Source: Polaromonas sp. AER18D-145 (GTDB taxonomy: Bacteria > Pseudomonadota > Gammaproteobacteria > Burkholderiales > Burkholderiaceae_C). From it: 64,000 nt of DNA. The notes under the pieces are model-generated. The model saw nothing but the letters and a program-made list of their open reading frames with translations. It did not search any database and had not been told where the DNA came from. Positions 17,256 through 26,008 of the stretch are shown here, piece after piece (position 1 is the first letter of the stretch; every line of letters begins with the position of its first letter). The stretch covers positions 30,345 to 94,344 of the forward strand of contig NZ_NBZV01000013.1 of assembly GCF_002379095.1 (NCBI RefSeq). Reading direction: 5' to 3'. Both the position numbers and the translations under genes were made by a program.

Positions 17256-18353
17256 ATGAAAAAGGCAGCGTTGATCCTGGTCCTGATTATGGCGGTGACC
17301 GGTGCTTACCTGAGCTGGTGGCCAGTACCGATAGAGCCTGTCCGCTGGAACGCAAGCACGGCCCCCGGCTACACCGGACCGCACGCGGTCAACAACAAGC
17401 TGGCGGGTCTGCAGATGATTTCGCTGGGTGCCGAAGAAGGCCCAGAGCATGTGGTGATGGCCAGGGACGGCAAGCTGTATGTGACTGTTGTCAGCGGCAC
17501 CATCCTGCGCATGGCCCCGGACGGCAGCGCGCGGGAGGTGTTTGCCAACACCGGAGGCAGGGTGTTGGGGTTTGACTTTGACGCCGCTGGGCATCTGATT
17601 GCGGCCGATGCGGTCAAGGGCCTGCTGTCCATCAGTCCGGACAAAAAGATCACGCTGCTGACCGACAAAGTCGGGAGCGACCCGATTCGTTATGCGGATG
17701 CGGTCATCGTGGCCGGCAACGGGAAAATTTATGTCAGCGATGCCTCCACACGTTTTGCGCCGGCCCGCTGGGGCGGCACGTTTGAAGCCAGTGTGCTGGA
17801 CATTCTCGAGCAGTCCTCGACCGGGCGGATTCTGGAATTCGACCCGGTGACCCAGGTCACGCGTGTGGTTGCCCGGGGCCTGGGTTTTGCCAATGGTGTT
17901 GCCCTGAGTCAGGATGGCAAGACGCTGTTCGTTGCGGAGACTGGCAAGTACCGGGTGTGGAAAGTATCCGTCGACGCCAGCGACCTGGATGTCGCGCGGC
18001 CGGGTCCGCAAGCCAGTGTGTTGCTGGATAATTTGCCCGGCTACCCGGACAACCTCATGCGCGGCCTGGACGGCAGGATATGGCTGGGCCTGGCCAAGCC
18101 CAGAAACCCGACGGTCGACAAACTCGCGGACCAGCCCTTTTTGCGCAAACTCACCCTGTGGCTCCCGCGTGCCATGTGGCCCATTCCGCCTTCCTACGGG
18201 CATGTCATGGCCTTCACGGAAGACGGAAAAATCGTCACCGACCTGCAGGACCCCAGCGGGGCCTACCCGGAAACCACCGGCGTTACGGAAACACCCGACA
18301 GGCTTTACATCCAGAGCCTGCACGCCAAAAGCCTGGGCTGGCTGGCGAAGTAA
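17256..18353 (+). CDS. Membrane-anchored SMP-30/strictosidine-synthase-like beta-propeller hydrolase
   Basis: 365 residues from the ATG at 17256. An N-terminal membrane anchor (about 3-22, LILVLIMAVTGAYLSWW) is followed by a six-bladed propeller with NHL-like repeats, including GPEHVVMARDG, GRVLGFDFDAAGHLI, GLGFANGVALSQDGKTLFVAETGKYR and PGYPDNLMRGLDGRIWLGL. This pattern is that of strictosidine synthase-like/APMAP proteins, which are mostly lactonases or arylesterases. The metal-binding Asn/Asp of the FANGVALS and GYPDN motifs are present. Likely periplasmic, facing out of the inner membrane. No substrate can be deduced. Confidence 0.82.
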   Translation: MKKAALILVLIMAVTGAYLSWWPVPIEPVRWNASTAPGYTGPHAVNNKLAGLQMISLGAEEGPEHVVMARDGKLYVTVVSGTILRMAPDGSAREVFANTGGRVLGFDFDAAGHLIAADAVKGLLSISPDKKITLLTDKVGSDPIRYADAVIVAGNGKIYVSDASTRFAPARWGGTFEASVLDILEQSSTGRILEFDPVTQVTRVVARGLGFANGVALSQDGKTLFVAETGKYRVWKVSVDASDLDVARPGPQASVLLDNLPGYPDNLMRGLDGRIWLGLAKPRNPTVDKLADQPFLRKLTLWLPRAMWPIPPSYGHVMAFTEDGKIVTDLQDPSGAYPETTGVTETPDRLYIQSLHAKSLGWLAK

Positions 18354-18539
18354 ATCGATCGACACAGGGCCCACGGGTTAGGCGGGCACTGTGGAGATTC
18401 AGGCTTTCACTGTGTACTTTCCACATCCCCTGTTCCGGGGATGGCGCGGGCAGGTCCCTGCATCTAAGCTTCCCAATCTGTGGTTGGCCTCGCCCGGGCA
18501 GGGCCAATTTTCCGAAAAGCGGACTGTGGGGAGAGAACC

Positions 18540-19292
18540 ATGAAGCACCGATATCTGCTGGCCTTGTTGCTGGCCTTGCTTGCGACGGGCGCATCAGCGG
18601 CCGGCAACCCCGGACGGAGTGCCATGGAATGTGTTTCCGCATCGCGCGACAAGCAGGACATTGTTTTCAGGAACAGCTGCAACTACAAGGTTTTTGTGGT
18701 CTGGTGTGGTGAGCAAAAGTACACCAAAAAGAAGTGTGGGGACGGGCCAGCGGGAAACAGTTTTTACACTCACTCCAACAACATCGAAGCAGGTTCAATT
18801 ACCCGGGCCAGCGGCATCCAGGAATACCGCTATGCGGCCTGTGAGGGCGGTATCGGCTTTGGAAAATCCGAAATCAAGGACTCGCCCGACGGCAGTTTCC
18901 AGTGTGTCGGCCCTGGATCCGGCAAGCAGGCCTTGAACACGAAAGTTGAGACGGCGCTACCTGCCAGCGTTGCCCCTCAACGACCGGTCGCGCAATCCAC
19001 GCCGGTGGGTATCTGGCAGGTGGTCACCGAGGCTGGTGAACGCGCGAGGCTGATCATCCAGGGGGATGGTGCTGCGAATTATGCGGACAAATATCCGGCG
19101 CGCTGGAGCCGGCAGGGCGACAGGATCACTGTCATTGTGTACGCCAATGACGGCGCAATGCAGGCCAATCGGAGCGCAATGACTTACGAGCTCGAGATGG
19201 CTGGCAGTACCATGACAGGCACCAAGCTCGCGACGCGCATTAACAACCAGGACTTTCCGGCGCTTGCGCTGACGCTATCGCGACTCAATTAG
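18540..19292 (+). CDS. Secreted protein of unknown function
   Basis: 250 residues. A clear signal peptide (1-20, MKHRYLLALLLALLATGASA) is followed by a cysteine-containing N-terminal half with pairs of cysteines (C31, C47, C56, C66, C100, C117 by rough count), which suggests disulfides in the periplasm. After a linker (residues 135-160) there is a C-terminal domain starting GIWQVVTEAGERARLIIQ with alternating beta-strand pattern, like a small lipocalin/quality-type domain. I do not recognise either half as a named family. The ribosome site GGGGAGAG precedes the ATG at 18540. No operon partner is evident. Confidence 0.7.
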   Translation: MKHRYLLALLLALLATGASAAGNPGRSAMECVSASRDKQDIVFRNSCNYKVFVVWCGEQKYTKKKCGDGPAGNSFYTHSNNIEAGSITRASGIQEYRYAACEGGIGFGKSEIKDSPDGSFQCVGPGSGKQALNTKVETALPASVAPQRPVAQSTPVGIWQVVTEAGERARLIIQGDGAANYADKYPARWSRQGDRITVIVYANDGAMQANRSAMTYELEMAGSTMTGTKLATRINNQDFPALALTLSRLN

Positions 19293-19343
19293 GCGCCGTC
19301 GCCATCTGCGTGGCGCGCGTCAGATCGGGGGTCAACCTGCGCC

Positions 19344-20243
19344 TTATCTCCGCGCCGACACCACAATCCCGCCCACGATCAGCGCGAAAGCCAGCCCGTG
19401 GTACAGGTGCGGCAGCTCGCCCAGGAAGGCGGCCGACATCAGGGCCGCAAACAGTGGCGTGAGGTTGGCGAAAAATCCCGCCACCGCAGGACCGGCGCGC
19501 TGCACACCCACGCCCCAGCAGCGGTAGGCCAGGATGGCCGGGCCGAGGGCGACATACAGCAGGGCGGCGGCCAGCGGCCAGCCCCAGCGGATGTGGGCAT
19601 CGGTCAGGGCCCACTCGCTGGCCGCGAACAGGCCGGACCAGCCCAGCCCGAAAATCATTTGCGCCATCAGGAACGCCGCCCAGTCGTTGCGTATCTCTGG
19701 CGGCTCCGCGGGTTTGGCCAGCAGCCAGCTGTAAAACGCCCAGGCCATGGTGGCCAGCAGCACATACAGGTCGCCGGGCACCAGCCGCACCTGGGCCAGC
19801 AGGGACCACTGGCCGCGCGACAGGACCACCAGCACGCCGGCGATCGACAGGAGCGCCCCCATGATCTGCCGCCGCGACACCTTCTGGGAAAAACACAGCC
19901 AGCCTATGCCCAGCATCCACACCGGCGTGCTGGCCGCGACCAGCGTCACATTGAGCGGGGTCGATGTCTGCAGCGCCAGGTACTGCAGCGCGTTGTAGGC
20001 GCCCACGCCCAGCAGGCCCAGCAGCGCAAAACGCCGCCAATGGGCCCACAGGCCGCTGCGGCGGCGCAGCACCCAGCCGGCCAGCGGCAGCAGGATCACA
20101 AACGCCAGCGCCCAGCGCAGGAAGTTCAGCGTGATCGGCGGCACGAGCTGGTTGACCAGCCGCCCGACCACGGCATTGCCGGCCCAGAGCAGCGGCGGGA
20201 TGATCAGCAGCAGGGCGGTGCGAGGGTTCAGGCCGGGTGTCAT
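19344..20243 (-). CDS. DMT-superfamily (EamA) transporter
   Basis: 299 residues from ATG at 20243; the longer frame upstream reads through non-coding sequence and crosses the divergent qor promoter. Ten membrane helices in two EamA domains (PPLLWAGNAVVGRLV at the start of the first, GDLYVLLATMAWAFYSWLL at the second). Members export amino acids or other metabolites across the inner membrane. Divergent from the quinone reductase gene, with about 170 bp between. Unlike the DMT at 11764, its N terminus is canonical. Confidence 0.88.
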   Translation of the reverse strand: MTPGLNPRTALLLIIPPLLWAGNAVVGRLVNQLVPPITLNFLRWALAFVILLPLAGWVLRRRSGLWAHWRRFALLGLLGVGAYNALQYLALQTSTPLNVTLVAASTPVWMLGIGWLCFSQKVSRRQIMGALLSIAGVLVVLSRGQWSLLAQVRLVPGDLYVLLATMAWAFYSWLLAKPAEPPEIRNDWAAFLMAQMIFGLGWSGLFAASEWALTDAHIRWGWPLAAALLYVALGPAILAYRCWGVGVQRAGPAVAGFFANLTPLFAALMSAAFLGELPHLYHGLAFALIVGGIVVSARR

Positions 20244-20410
20244 GCGGCGACTGTACCCAGCACGCGGCGGGATTGCTGAGGAAAGCCTGAACACCCGCCC
20301 GGTGCCCGGGCCGGCCGCGTCCGCGGCGAGCGCATCCTGGTGATTCGTGGCAGGATGCAGGCCGCATTCTTCTTTTCGCATCCCTTTCATCGTATTCAAG
20401 GAAAACCACC

Positions 20411-21406
20411 ATGGCCCAGACCACCTCACTCGCCGTCCAGATTGACCGGAACGGCGGACCTGAAGAACTCAAGCTGGTGGAGGTGACTGTCGGCGAACCC
20501 GGGCCCGGCGAGATCCGCATCCGTCACAAGGCGGTGGGCCTGAACTACATCGACGTCTACCAGCGCGCCGGCCTGTACAAGCTGCCCATGCCGCTGCAGC
20601 TGGGCATGGAAGCCTCGGGCGTGGTCGAGGCCGTCGGCGAGGGCGTCACGCACCTGAAGGCCGGCGACCGCGCGGCGTATGCGAGCCAGCCCCCCGGCAG
20701 TTATTGCGAGCTGCGCGTGATGCCCGCCAAGTGTGTCTGCAAGCTGCCCGACGACATTTCGTTCGAGACCGGCGCGGCCATGATGCTCAAGGGCCTGACG
20801 GTGCAGTACCTGCTGAACCGTACCCAGCCGCAGGGCGGCTTGCAGGCCGGCGATTTTGTGCTGTTTCACGCCGCGGCCGGCGGTGTCGGCCTGATCGCCT
20901 GCCAGTGGGCCAGGGCCATGGGCCTGCAACTCATAGGCACGGCCGGGTCGGACGACAAGTGTGCTCTGGCCAAAGCGCAGGGCGCGGCCTTTGTCATCAA
21001 TTACGCGAAAGAGGATTTTGTCGCCCGCGTCAAGGAGATCACCGGTGGGCAGGGCGTGAAGGTGGTGTACGACTCGGTCGGCAAGGACACCTTCCTCAAG
21101 TCGCTCGACTGCCTGCGTCCGTTTGGCCTGCTGGCCAATTTCGGCAACGCCTCGGGCAAGGTCGAGCCGCTGGACATCGGCCTGCTGGCCGCCAAGGGCT
21201 CGCTTTATGTGTCGCGCCCCACGCTGTTCACCCACATTGCCACGCGCGAAAGCACGCAGGACATGGCCGACCAGCTGTTTGCCATGGTCAGCAGCGGCAA
21301 GGTGAACATCCAGATCGACCAGCGCTTCCCGCTGGCCCAGGTGCAACAGGCGCATATTTCCCTGGAAGCGCGCAAGACCACCGGCTGCACCATCCTGACC
21401 CTGTGA
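20411..21406 (+). CDS. qor: NADPH:quinone oxidoreductase (zeta-crystallin-like)
   Basis: 331 residues, the typical length of the QOR branch of the MDR family. The GroES-like N-terminal half carries VGLNYIDVYQRAGLY, and the Rossmann half carries AAAGGVGLIACQWA (NADPH loop). Zinc ligands of alcohol dehydrogenases are absent, as expected for QOR. It would reduce quinones using NADPH in the cytoplasm. The stop at 21404-21406 is 6 bp from the GTG start of the Nudix gene, so the two are likely one transcript. Confidence 0.92.
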   Translation: MAQTTSLAVQIDRNGGPEELKLVEVTVGEPGPGEIRIRHKAVGLNYIDVYQRAGLYKLPMPLQLGMEASGVVEAVGEGVTHLKAGDRAAYASQPPGSYCELRVMPAKCVCKLPDDISFETGAAMMLKGLTVQYLLNRTQPQGGLQAGDFVLFHAAAGGVGLIACQWARAMGLQLIGTAGSDDKCALAKAQGAAFVINYAKEDFVARVKEITGGQGVKVVYDSVGKDTFLKSLDCLRPFGLLANFGNASGKVEPLDIGLLAAKGSLYVSRPTLFTHIATRESTQDMADQLFAMVSSGKVNIQIDQRFPLAQVQQAHISLEARKTTGCTILTL

Positions 21407-21412
21407 CCGAAG

Positions 21413-22255
21413 GTGGGGAACCCGCGGGCTTTTGACCTGAGCTGGCTGCGTGCCCAGCGCGCCGCCGCCGCTCAGCCGCCCTTGCGCCCGCGCGTGCCGC
21501 TGTGGTCCGGTGCCTCGCTGATCGGATCGGTTGAGCCTGATTTTTTACATCAAATCGACCTCCAGCCCTTGCCGGACGGACGCAAGCAGCTATTAAAAGA
21601 AGAGCGCGATGGGCTGCCGGGCTGGCACCTGCTGGGCGATGTGACGGCCGGCCTGAATCGCGTGGCTGCCGCCCTGCACGCGGCCGACCTCGCTGGCGCC
21701 TGGCGCGGAGAGCAGCTCGCGGTGAACGATCAGCAGGGGGTTCGCCTCGGTACGGTGGAGCGCGCGGCGGTCCGGCCGCTGGGCATCGCCACCCAGGCCG
21801 TGCATCTGGTGGGGCAAACCGTGGACGGCCGTTTCTGGGTGCAGCAGCGCGCCCTCGACAAACCCAACGATCCCGGCCTCTGGGACACCTTGATGGGTGG
21901 CATGGTGTCCGCCGAGGACACGCTGGCGACGGCACTGGTGCGCGAGACCTGGGAGGAGGCCGGCCTGCATCTGGACCAGCTGCAGAGCATGGTTCGCGGC
22001 GGCCATGTCGACATCCGCCGTCCCTGCGACGACGGCCGCGGCGCCGGCTACGTGGTCGAACACATCGACTGGTACCACTGCACCGTGCCGGACGGGCAGG
22101 TGCCGGTGAACCAGGACGGCGAGGTCGAACGCTTCGTGCTGATGGATGCCGGCGAGATGCTGGACAGGATGCACGCCAACGAATTCACCAGTGAGGCCGC
22201 GCTGATTCAGGCAGCTTTGCTGGACCTGCGCTCAGGCAGCTCATCCGCGCAGTAA
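21413..22255 (+). CDS. Nudix hydrolase with DUF4743-like N-terminal domain
   Basis: 280 residues from GTG at 21413. The N-terminal ~120 residues look like the DUF4743 domain found in Nudix proteins related to fungal thiamine pyrophosphokinase-linked enzymes; the C-terminal half holds a Nudix box ending RETWEEAGL, with Asp where the first Glu of the box usually is. These proteins hydrolyse nucleoside or thiamine-type diphosphates; the substrate is not determined. A family B copy lies at 21553-21605 and codes for LQPLPDGRKQLLKEE in the N-terminal domain. Probably in an operon with qor. Confidence 0.85.
   Translation: MGNPRAFDLSWLRAQRAAAAQPPLRPRVPLWSGASLIGSVEPDFLHQIDLQPLPDGRKQLLKEERDGLPGWHLLGDVTAGLNRVAAALHAADLAGAWRGEQLAVNDQQGVRLGTVERAAVRPLGIATQAVHLVGQTVDGRFWVQQRALDKPNDPGLWDTLMGGMVSAEDTLATALVRETWEEAGLHLDQLQSMVRGGHVDIRRPCDDGRGAGYVVEHIDWYHCTVPDGQVPVNQDGEVERFVLMDAGEMLDRMHANEFTSEAALIQAALLDLRSGSSSAQ
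21553..21605 (+). repeat. Family B repeat, copy B4 (inside Nudix ORF)
   Basis: cctccagcccttgccggac, then cgcaagcagctattaaaag. It is among the closest matches to the intergenic consensus and is read in frame. Confidence 0.72.
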
Positions 22256-22258
22256 GCG

Positions 22259-22283
22259 AATCGACAAGCTCAGGACTAACGGA
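22259..22283 (+). repeat. Family C repeat, copy C2
   Basis: aatcgacaagctcaggacta followed by acgga, directly after the Nudix stop codon. Confidence 0.6.
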
Positions 22284-22308
22284 GCTGGGAGGCGCCTGTG
22301 GCTGTCCT

Positions 22309-22401
22309 TCAAGCAGGGGCCGCGGGTCCGGCTTTGCCGGCCCGCAGGCGCAGCGCCCCCTTGGGGGGCAGCGACCCGCTCAGCGGCGGAGCGTGGGGGC
22401 T
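22309..22401 (+). repeat. Family A hairpin repeat, copy A2
   Basis: Starts tcaagcaggggccgcgggtc and ends gcgtgggggct, touching the stop codon of the minus-strand MFS gene (TTA at 22402-22404). Same orientation and position relative to the gene as A1, A3, A4 and A6. Confidence 0.78.
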
Positions 22402-23622
22402 TTAAATTCGGCCGATCTCCGGCCAGCGGTGGTGCAGGTACAGCCAGGCCAGCAGGCCGATGCCCATCATCAGCAGCGACACGGCCGCCAGCGCCACGGT
22501 GGAGTGCATGATCAGCGGCGCGATCACGCCGGCCACAATGCCGTTGGCGGTCGAGCCGATAAAGGCCTGCAGCGACGAGGCCATGCCGCGCCGTTCGGGG
22601 TAGAGGTCGAGCACCAGCAGCGTCACCACCGGCACCATCAGGGCCCAGCCAAAGGCAAACACCGCAATCGGAAACAGCGCCCAGGAGACATGGGCCTTGA
22701 ACAGCAGGTTGGCCGCCAGGTTGAGCACCGCAATCACCAGCATGATCACAAAGCCGTGACGGATCTGCTGCTTGGGCGCAATCTTGCCGGCCAGGCGGCC
22801 GCTGAGCCAGGCGCCGGCCATGATGCCGGCAATCGTCAACACGAAGAACCAGAAAAACTCCGTCGGCGCCAGGCCCAGGTGCGAACCCAAGAATTCAGGC
22901 GCTGACAGCACGTACAGAAACATGCCGTTGAAGGGCACGCCGCTGGCCAGCGCCAGCAGGAAAAAACGCGCGCTCGAACCCAGCTGCCAGTAGCCGCGCA
23001 TCAGGTGTTTCACATTGAAGGGCTGGCGCTGCGTGATGTGCAGCGTCTCGGGCAGCAGCTTGTAGTTGGCGGTCCAGAGCAGCACGCCGATGCCGGTGAG
23101 GAACCAGAAAATCGCATGCCAGTTCAGGTGCACAAACAACCAGCCGCCGATGATGGGCGCAATCGCCGGCGCCACGCCGAAATAAATCGTCACCTGGCTC
23201 ATCACCTTCTGCGCCTGCACCGGCGGGAACATGTCGCGGATCACGGCACGCGAGACCACGATGCCGGCGCCGGTGGACAGGCCCTGCAGCGCCCGGAAAA
23301 ACACCAGCTGCTCGATGCTTTGCGACAGCGCACAACCGGCCGAGGCTACGGTGAACATCGCAATGCCCCACAGCACGACCGGTCGGCGGCCGAAGCTGTC
23401 GGCCAGCGCGCCGTGGAACAGGTTCATGAAGGCAAAGCCGAACAGGTAGGCCGACAGCGTCTGCTGCATCTCGACCGGCGTGGCGCCCAGCGAGCGCGCA
23501 ATGCCCGAAAACGCCGGGATGTAGGTGTCGATGGAAAACGGCCCGAGCATGCCCAGCAGGGCCAGCAGCACCGCCAGTGCCCAGCGCGGTGCGCGCCAGA
23601 GCTGGTCGGCGTCGGGGTTCAT
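22402..23622 (-). CDS. Bcr/CflA-family multidrug MFS transporter
   Basis: 406 residues, twelve membrane helices, with the Bcr/CflA start pattern (LLGMLGPFSIDTYIPAFSGIA) and the loop motif GALADSFGRRPVVLWG. These inner-membrane proton antiporters export drugs such as bicyclomycin or sulfonamides, and sometimes amino acids. It lies 18 bp downstream of the Na/Pi cotransporter gene on the same strand. The 3' end abuts repeat copy A2. Confidence 0.9.
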   Translation of the reverse strand: MNPDADQLWRAPRWALAVLLALLGMLGPFSIDTYIPAFSGIARSLGATPVEMQQTLSAYLFGFAFMNLFHGALADSFGRRPVVLWGIAMFTVASAGCALSQSIEQLVFFRALQGLSTGAGIVVSRAVIRDMFPPVQAQKVMSQVTIYFGVAPAIAPIIGGWLFVHLNWHAIFWFLTGIGVLLWTANYKLLPETLHITQRQPFNVKHLMRGYWQLGSSARFFLLALASGVPFNGMFLYVLSAPEFLGSHLGLAPTEFFWFFVLTIAGIMAGAWLSGRLAGKIAPKQQIRHGFVIMLVIAVLNLAANLLFKAHVSWALFPIAVFAFGWALMVPVVTLLVLDLYPERRGMASSLQAFIGSTANGIVAGVIAPLIMHSTVALAAVSLLMMGIGLLAWLYLHHRWPEIGRI

Positions 23623-23640
23623 CGCTGCATATCCTGCCGG

Positions 23641-25308
23641 TCAGCGGGAGATTGAATCACTGAAGGCGCTTTGGCGCAGGCGGTTGGGCACCAGGGCGCC
23701 GGCGGAGTCGAGGATGGGGTAGGCGATCGAGCAGATGTGCGAGTTGATGCGTTTCAAGTCGCTGATCAAATCGATGTGCAGCGAACTGGTTTCCATGCTC
23801 TGCATGGTGCGGTCGGACAGGCGGCCCAGGTGGGTGGTGGCGTAGGCGCGCTCCAGGTCGCGAAAACGCGCTTTTTCTTCCAGCAGTTTTTTTGCATCGC
23901 GCACATTGCCGTTCAGGAACACGCTCATGCCCAGGCGCAGGTTGTCGAGTAGTCGCTGGTGCAGCTCGCAGATCTCGGCCATGCCGGCTTCCGAGAAGTT
24001 GCGGCCCGGCTTGATCTTCTTGTCCTCGATGTCGATCAGCACGCGTTCGATGATGTCGCCGATCTGCTCCATGTTGATGGTGAAGCTGATGATGTCGGTC
24101 CAGCGCCGGCTTTCCTCCTCGCCCAGGGCCTCGCGCGAGATCTTGGTCAGGTAGTACTTGATGGCCGAATACAGTTCGTCCACCGTGTCGTCCATCTTGC
24201 GCAGGTCTTCGGCCAGCCGCAGGTCGTTGTGGCGCATGACTTCCAGCATGCCGATCAGCATGCTTTCCACCACGTCGGCCTGGTGCAGCGCTTCGCGGGC
24301 GGCGCACGAGATGGCCAGCGACGGCGTGGACAGCGCCGTCGGATCCAGGTGGTGCGGCCGGCCACCGGCGGCACCGCCCTTGACCGGACGCGGCAGGAGT
24401 TTTTCAACCCAGCGCGCCACCACCTGCGTCGATGTGATGAACACCAGGCCGACCAGCACGTTGAACATCAGGTGAAACAGCACCACCGTGGTGGCCGCCT
24501 CGCCAAGAAAGGGCCGCACATGGCGCAGCCACAGGCCGACAAAGGGCACGGCCGCGGCGACACCGAGCAGCTTGAAAAGGAAGTTGCCCAGCGGCACCTG
24601 CCGCACTTCGATGGTGGAGCGGGCCGTGGTCAACACCGCCAGCAGGCCGCTGCCGAGGTTGGCCCCCAGCACCAGCCCCAGCGCCACGTCCAGCGGAATC
24701 ACGCCCGAGGCCGCCAGGGTGGCCGTCAGCAGCACGATGGCCAGGCTGGAGTAGGACACCACGGCCAGCACCGCACCGACCGTGATCTCCAGCAGCAGGT
24801 CGCTGCTGAGCGTGCCCAGCAGGGCCTTGACGGCGGCGTTCGAGGTCAGCACCGCGGTCGAGTCCGTCACCAGGCGCAGCGCCAGCAGCATCAGCCCCAG
24901 GCCGATCAGGATGCGGCCGAAGCGTCCGACATTGGTGGTCTGGCGCGAGATGAACAGCACCACGCCGGTGAAGATGAGCAGGGGCGAAAGCCACGACAGG
25001 TCAAACGAGAACACCACGGCCATCAGGCTGGTGCCGATGTCGGCGCCCAGCATCACGGCCAGCGCCAGCGGCAGCGCGATCAGCCCCTGGCCGACAAAGG
25101 AGGAAACGATCAGCGAGGTGGCGGTGCTGGACTGCACCAACGCGGTCACGCCGAGACCCGACAGGGCGGCGGTGAATCGGTTGCCTGCGCTGCGCGACAG
25201 CACGTGGCGCAAGTTGGCCCCGAACACGCGCAGGATGCCGGTCCGAACCAGGTGGGTGCCCCAGACCAGCAGCGCGATGGCTGCCAGCAAATTCAACAAA
25301 TGCTTCAT
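23641..25308 (-). CDS. Na+/phosphate cotransporter with PhoU-like C-terminal domain
   Basis: 555 residues. The N-terminal ~310 residues form two inverted Na/Pi repeats with QSSTATSLIVSSFVGQG and ANLGSG motifs and about nine membrane helices. The C-terminal ~200 residues are helical and PhoU-like (DVVESMLIGMLEV, MEQIGDIIERVL). This architecture matches YjbB-like NptA proteins, which move phosphate, often outward, when the Pho system is over-active. The gene lies between lspA and the MFS gene on the minus strand; no phosphate-regulon gene is near. Confidence 0.92.
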   Translation of the reverse strand: MKHLLNLLAAIALLVWGTHLVRTGILRVFGANLRHVLSRSAGNRFTAALSGLGVTALVQSSTATSLIVSSFVGQGLIALPLALAVMLGADIGTSLMAVVFSFDLSWLSPLLIFTGVVLFISRQTTNVGRFGRILIGLGLMLLALRLVTDSTAVLTSNAAVKALLGTLSSDLLLEITVGAVLAVVSYSSLAIVLLTATLAASGVIPLDVALGLVLGANLGSGLLAVLTTARSTIEVRQVPLGNFLFKLLGVAAAVPFVGLWLRHVRPFLGEAATTVVLFHLMFNVLVGLVFITSTQVVARWVEKLLPRPVKGGAAGGRPHHLDPTALSTPSLAISCAAREALHQADVVESMLIGMLEVMRHNDLRLAEDLRKMDDTVDELYSAIKYYLTKISREALGEEESRRWTDIISFTINMEQIGDIIERVLIDIEDKKIKPGRNFSEAGMAEICELHQRLLDNLRLGMSVFLNGNVRDAKKLLEEKARFRDLERAYATTHLGRLSDRTMQSMETSSLHIDLISDLKRINSHICSIAYPILDSAGALVPNRLRQSAFSDSISR

Positions 25309-25426
25309 AAGTGTGGAGGACCACTATAACGCCGGTGTGCGAAGGACTGGCGCTTTGCGGCGGGTGTCGTGCATTTTTCACCACGCTGCCAGTTGCAGGC
25401 AGGTGGTGCGCAGGCGCAGGAAGCGC

Positions 25427-25927
25427 TTATTTCGCCTTCCGGACGCGCAGCAGTTCGTCCAGCACCAGGCAGATGGCCCCGACGGTGATGGCGCTGTCGG
25501 CCACGTTGAAGGCCGGGAAGTGCCAGCCGGCGTAGTGGAAGTCCAGAAAGTCGACCACATAGCCATGCAGCGTGCGGTCAATCACATTGCCGACCGCGCC
25601 ACCCAGAATACAGGCCAGTGCAAAGGAAAACAGCTTTTGCCCCGCGTGCGACTTGAGCATCCACAGGATGAACAGCGCCGCCCCGATGCCGATGGCCGTG
25701 AAGAACCAGCGTTGCCAGCCCGACGCGGAGGCCAGGAAGGAGAACGCAGCGCCGGTGTTGTGCACCCGCACCACGTTGAAAAAGCTGGTGACATAGGTCG
25801 CGTCGCCGAGCTGGTAGTAGCCCAGGATCAGCACCTTGGTGAACTGGTCGGCAATCAGCAGGATCAGCGCCAGGCCCAGCCAGGGCAGCAAGCTGGTGGA
25901 GGTGGTGCGGAAGGTGGTCGTGGCCAT
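25427..25927 (-). CDS. lspA: Lipoprotein signal peptidase (signal peptidase II)
   Basis: 166 residues with four membrane helices. The two catalytic Asp motifs of family A8 are visible: GNVIDR (ahead of [10 protein letters not shown]) and [11 protein letters not shown]. LspA cleaves the signal peptide of prolipoproteins after lipid attachment in the inner membrane. It follows ileS on the same strand, as in many proteobacteria, but the 81-bp gap contains family A repeat copy A4. Predicted lipoproteins in this window (32315, 33699) would be its substrates. Confidence 0.95.
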   Translation of the reverse strand: MATTTFRTTSTSLLPWLGLALILLIADQFTKVLILGYYQLGDATYVTSFFNVVRVHNTGAAFSFLASASGWQRWFFTAIGIGAALFILWMLKSHAGQKLFSFALACILGGAVGNVIDRTLHGYVVDFLDFHYAGWHFPAFNVADSAITVGAICLVLDELLRVRKAK

Positions 25928-25936
25928 ATCAATGCC

Positions 25937-26006
25937 CGCCCGGCCGCCCGAAGGGCATTGAGCGCCCCCTCAGGGGGCAACGAACGTAGTGAGTGTGGGG
26001 GAGTGT
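25937..26006 (+). repeat. Family A hairpin repeat, copy A4 (short form)
   Basis: gagcgccccctcagggggc, a short spacer, then gtagtgagtgtgggggagtg, ending 2 bp before the ileS stop codon. It lacks the long left arm but keeps the hairpin (GCCCCCT/AGGGGGC) and the tail. Confidence 0.65.
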
Positions 26007-26008
26007 CA

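Noticed and set aside
23959..25329. 456-residue plus-strand frame opposite the Na/Pi gene
   Set aside because: Repeats of Gln/His/Gly typical of antisense translation.
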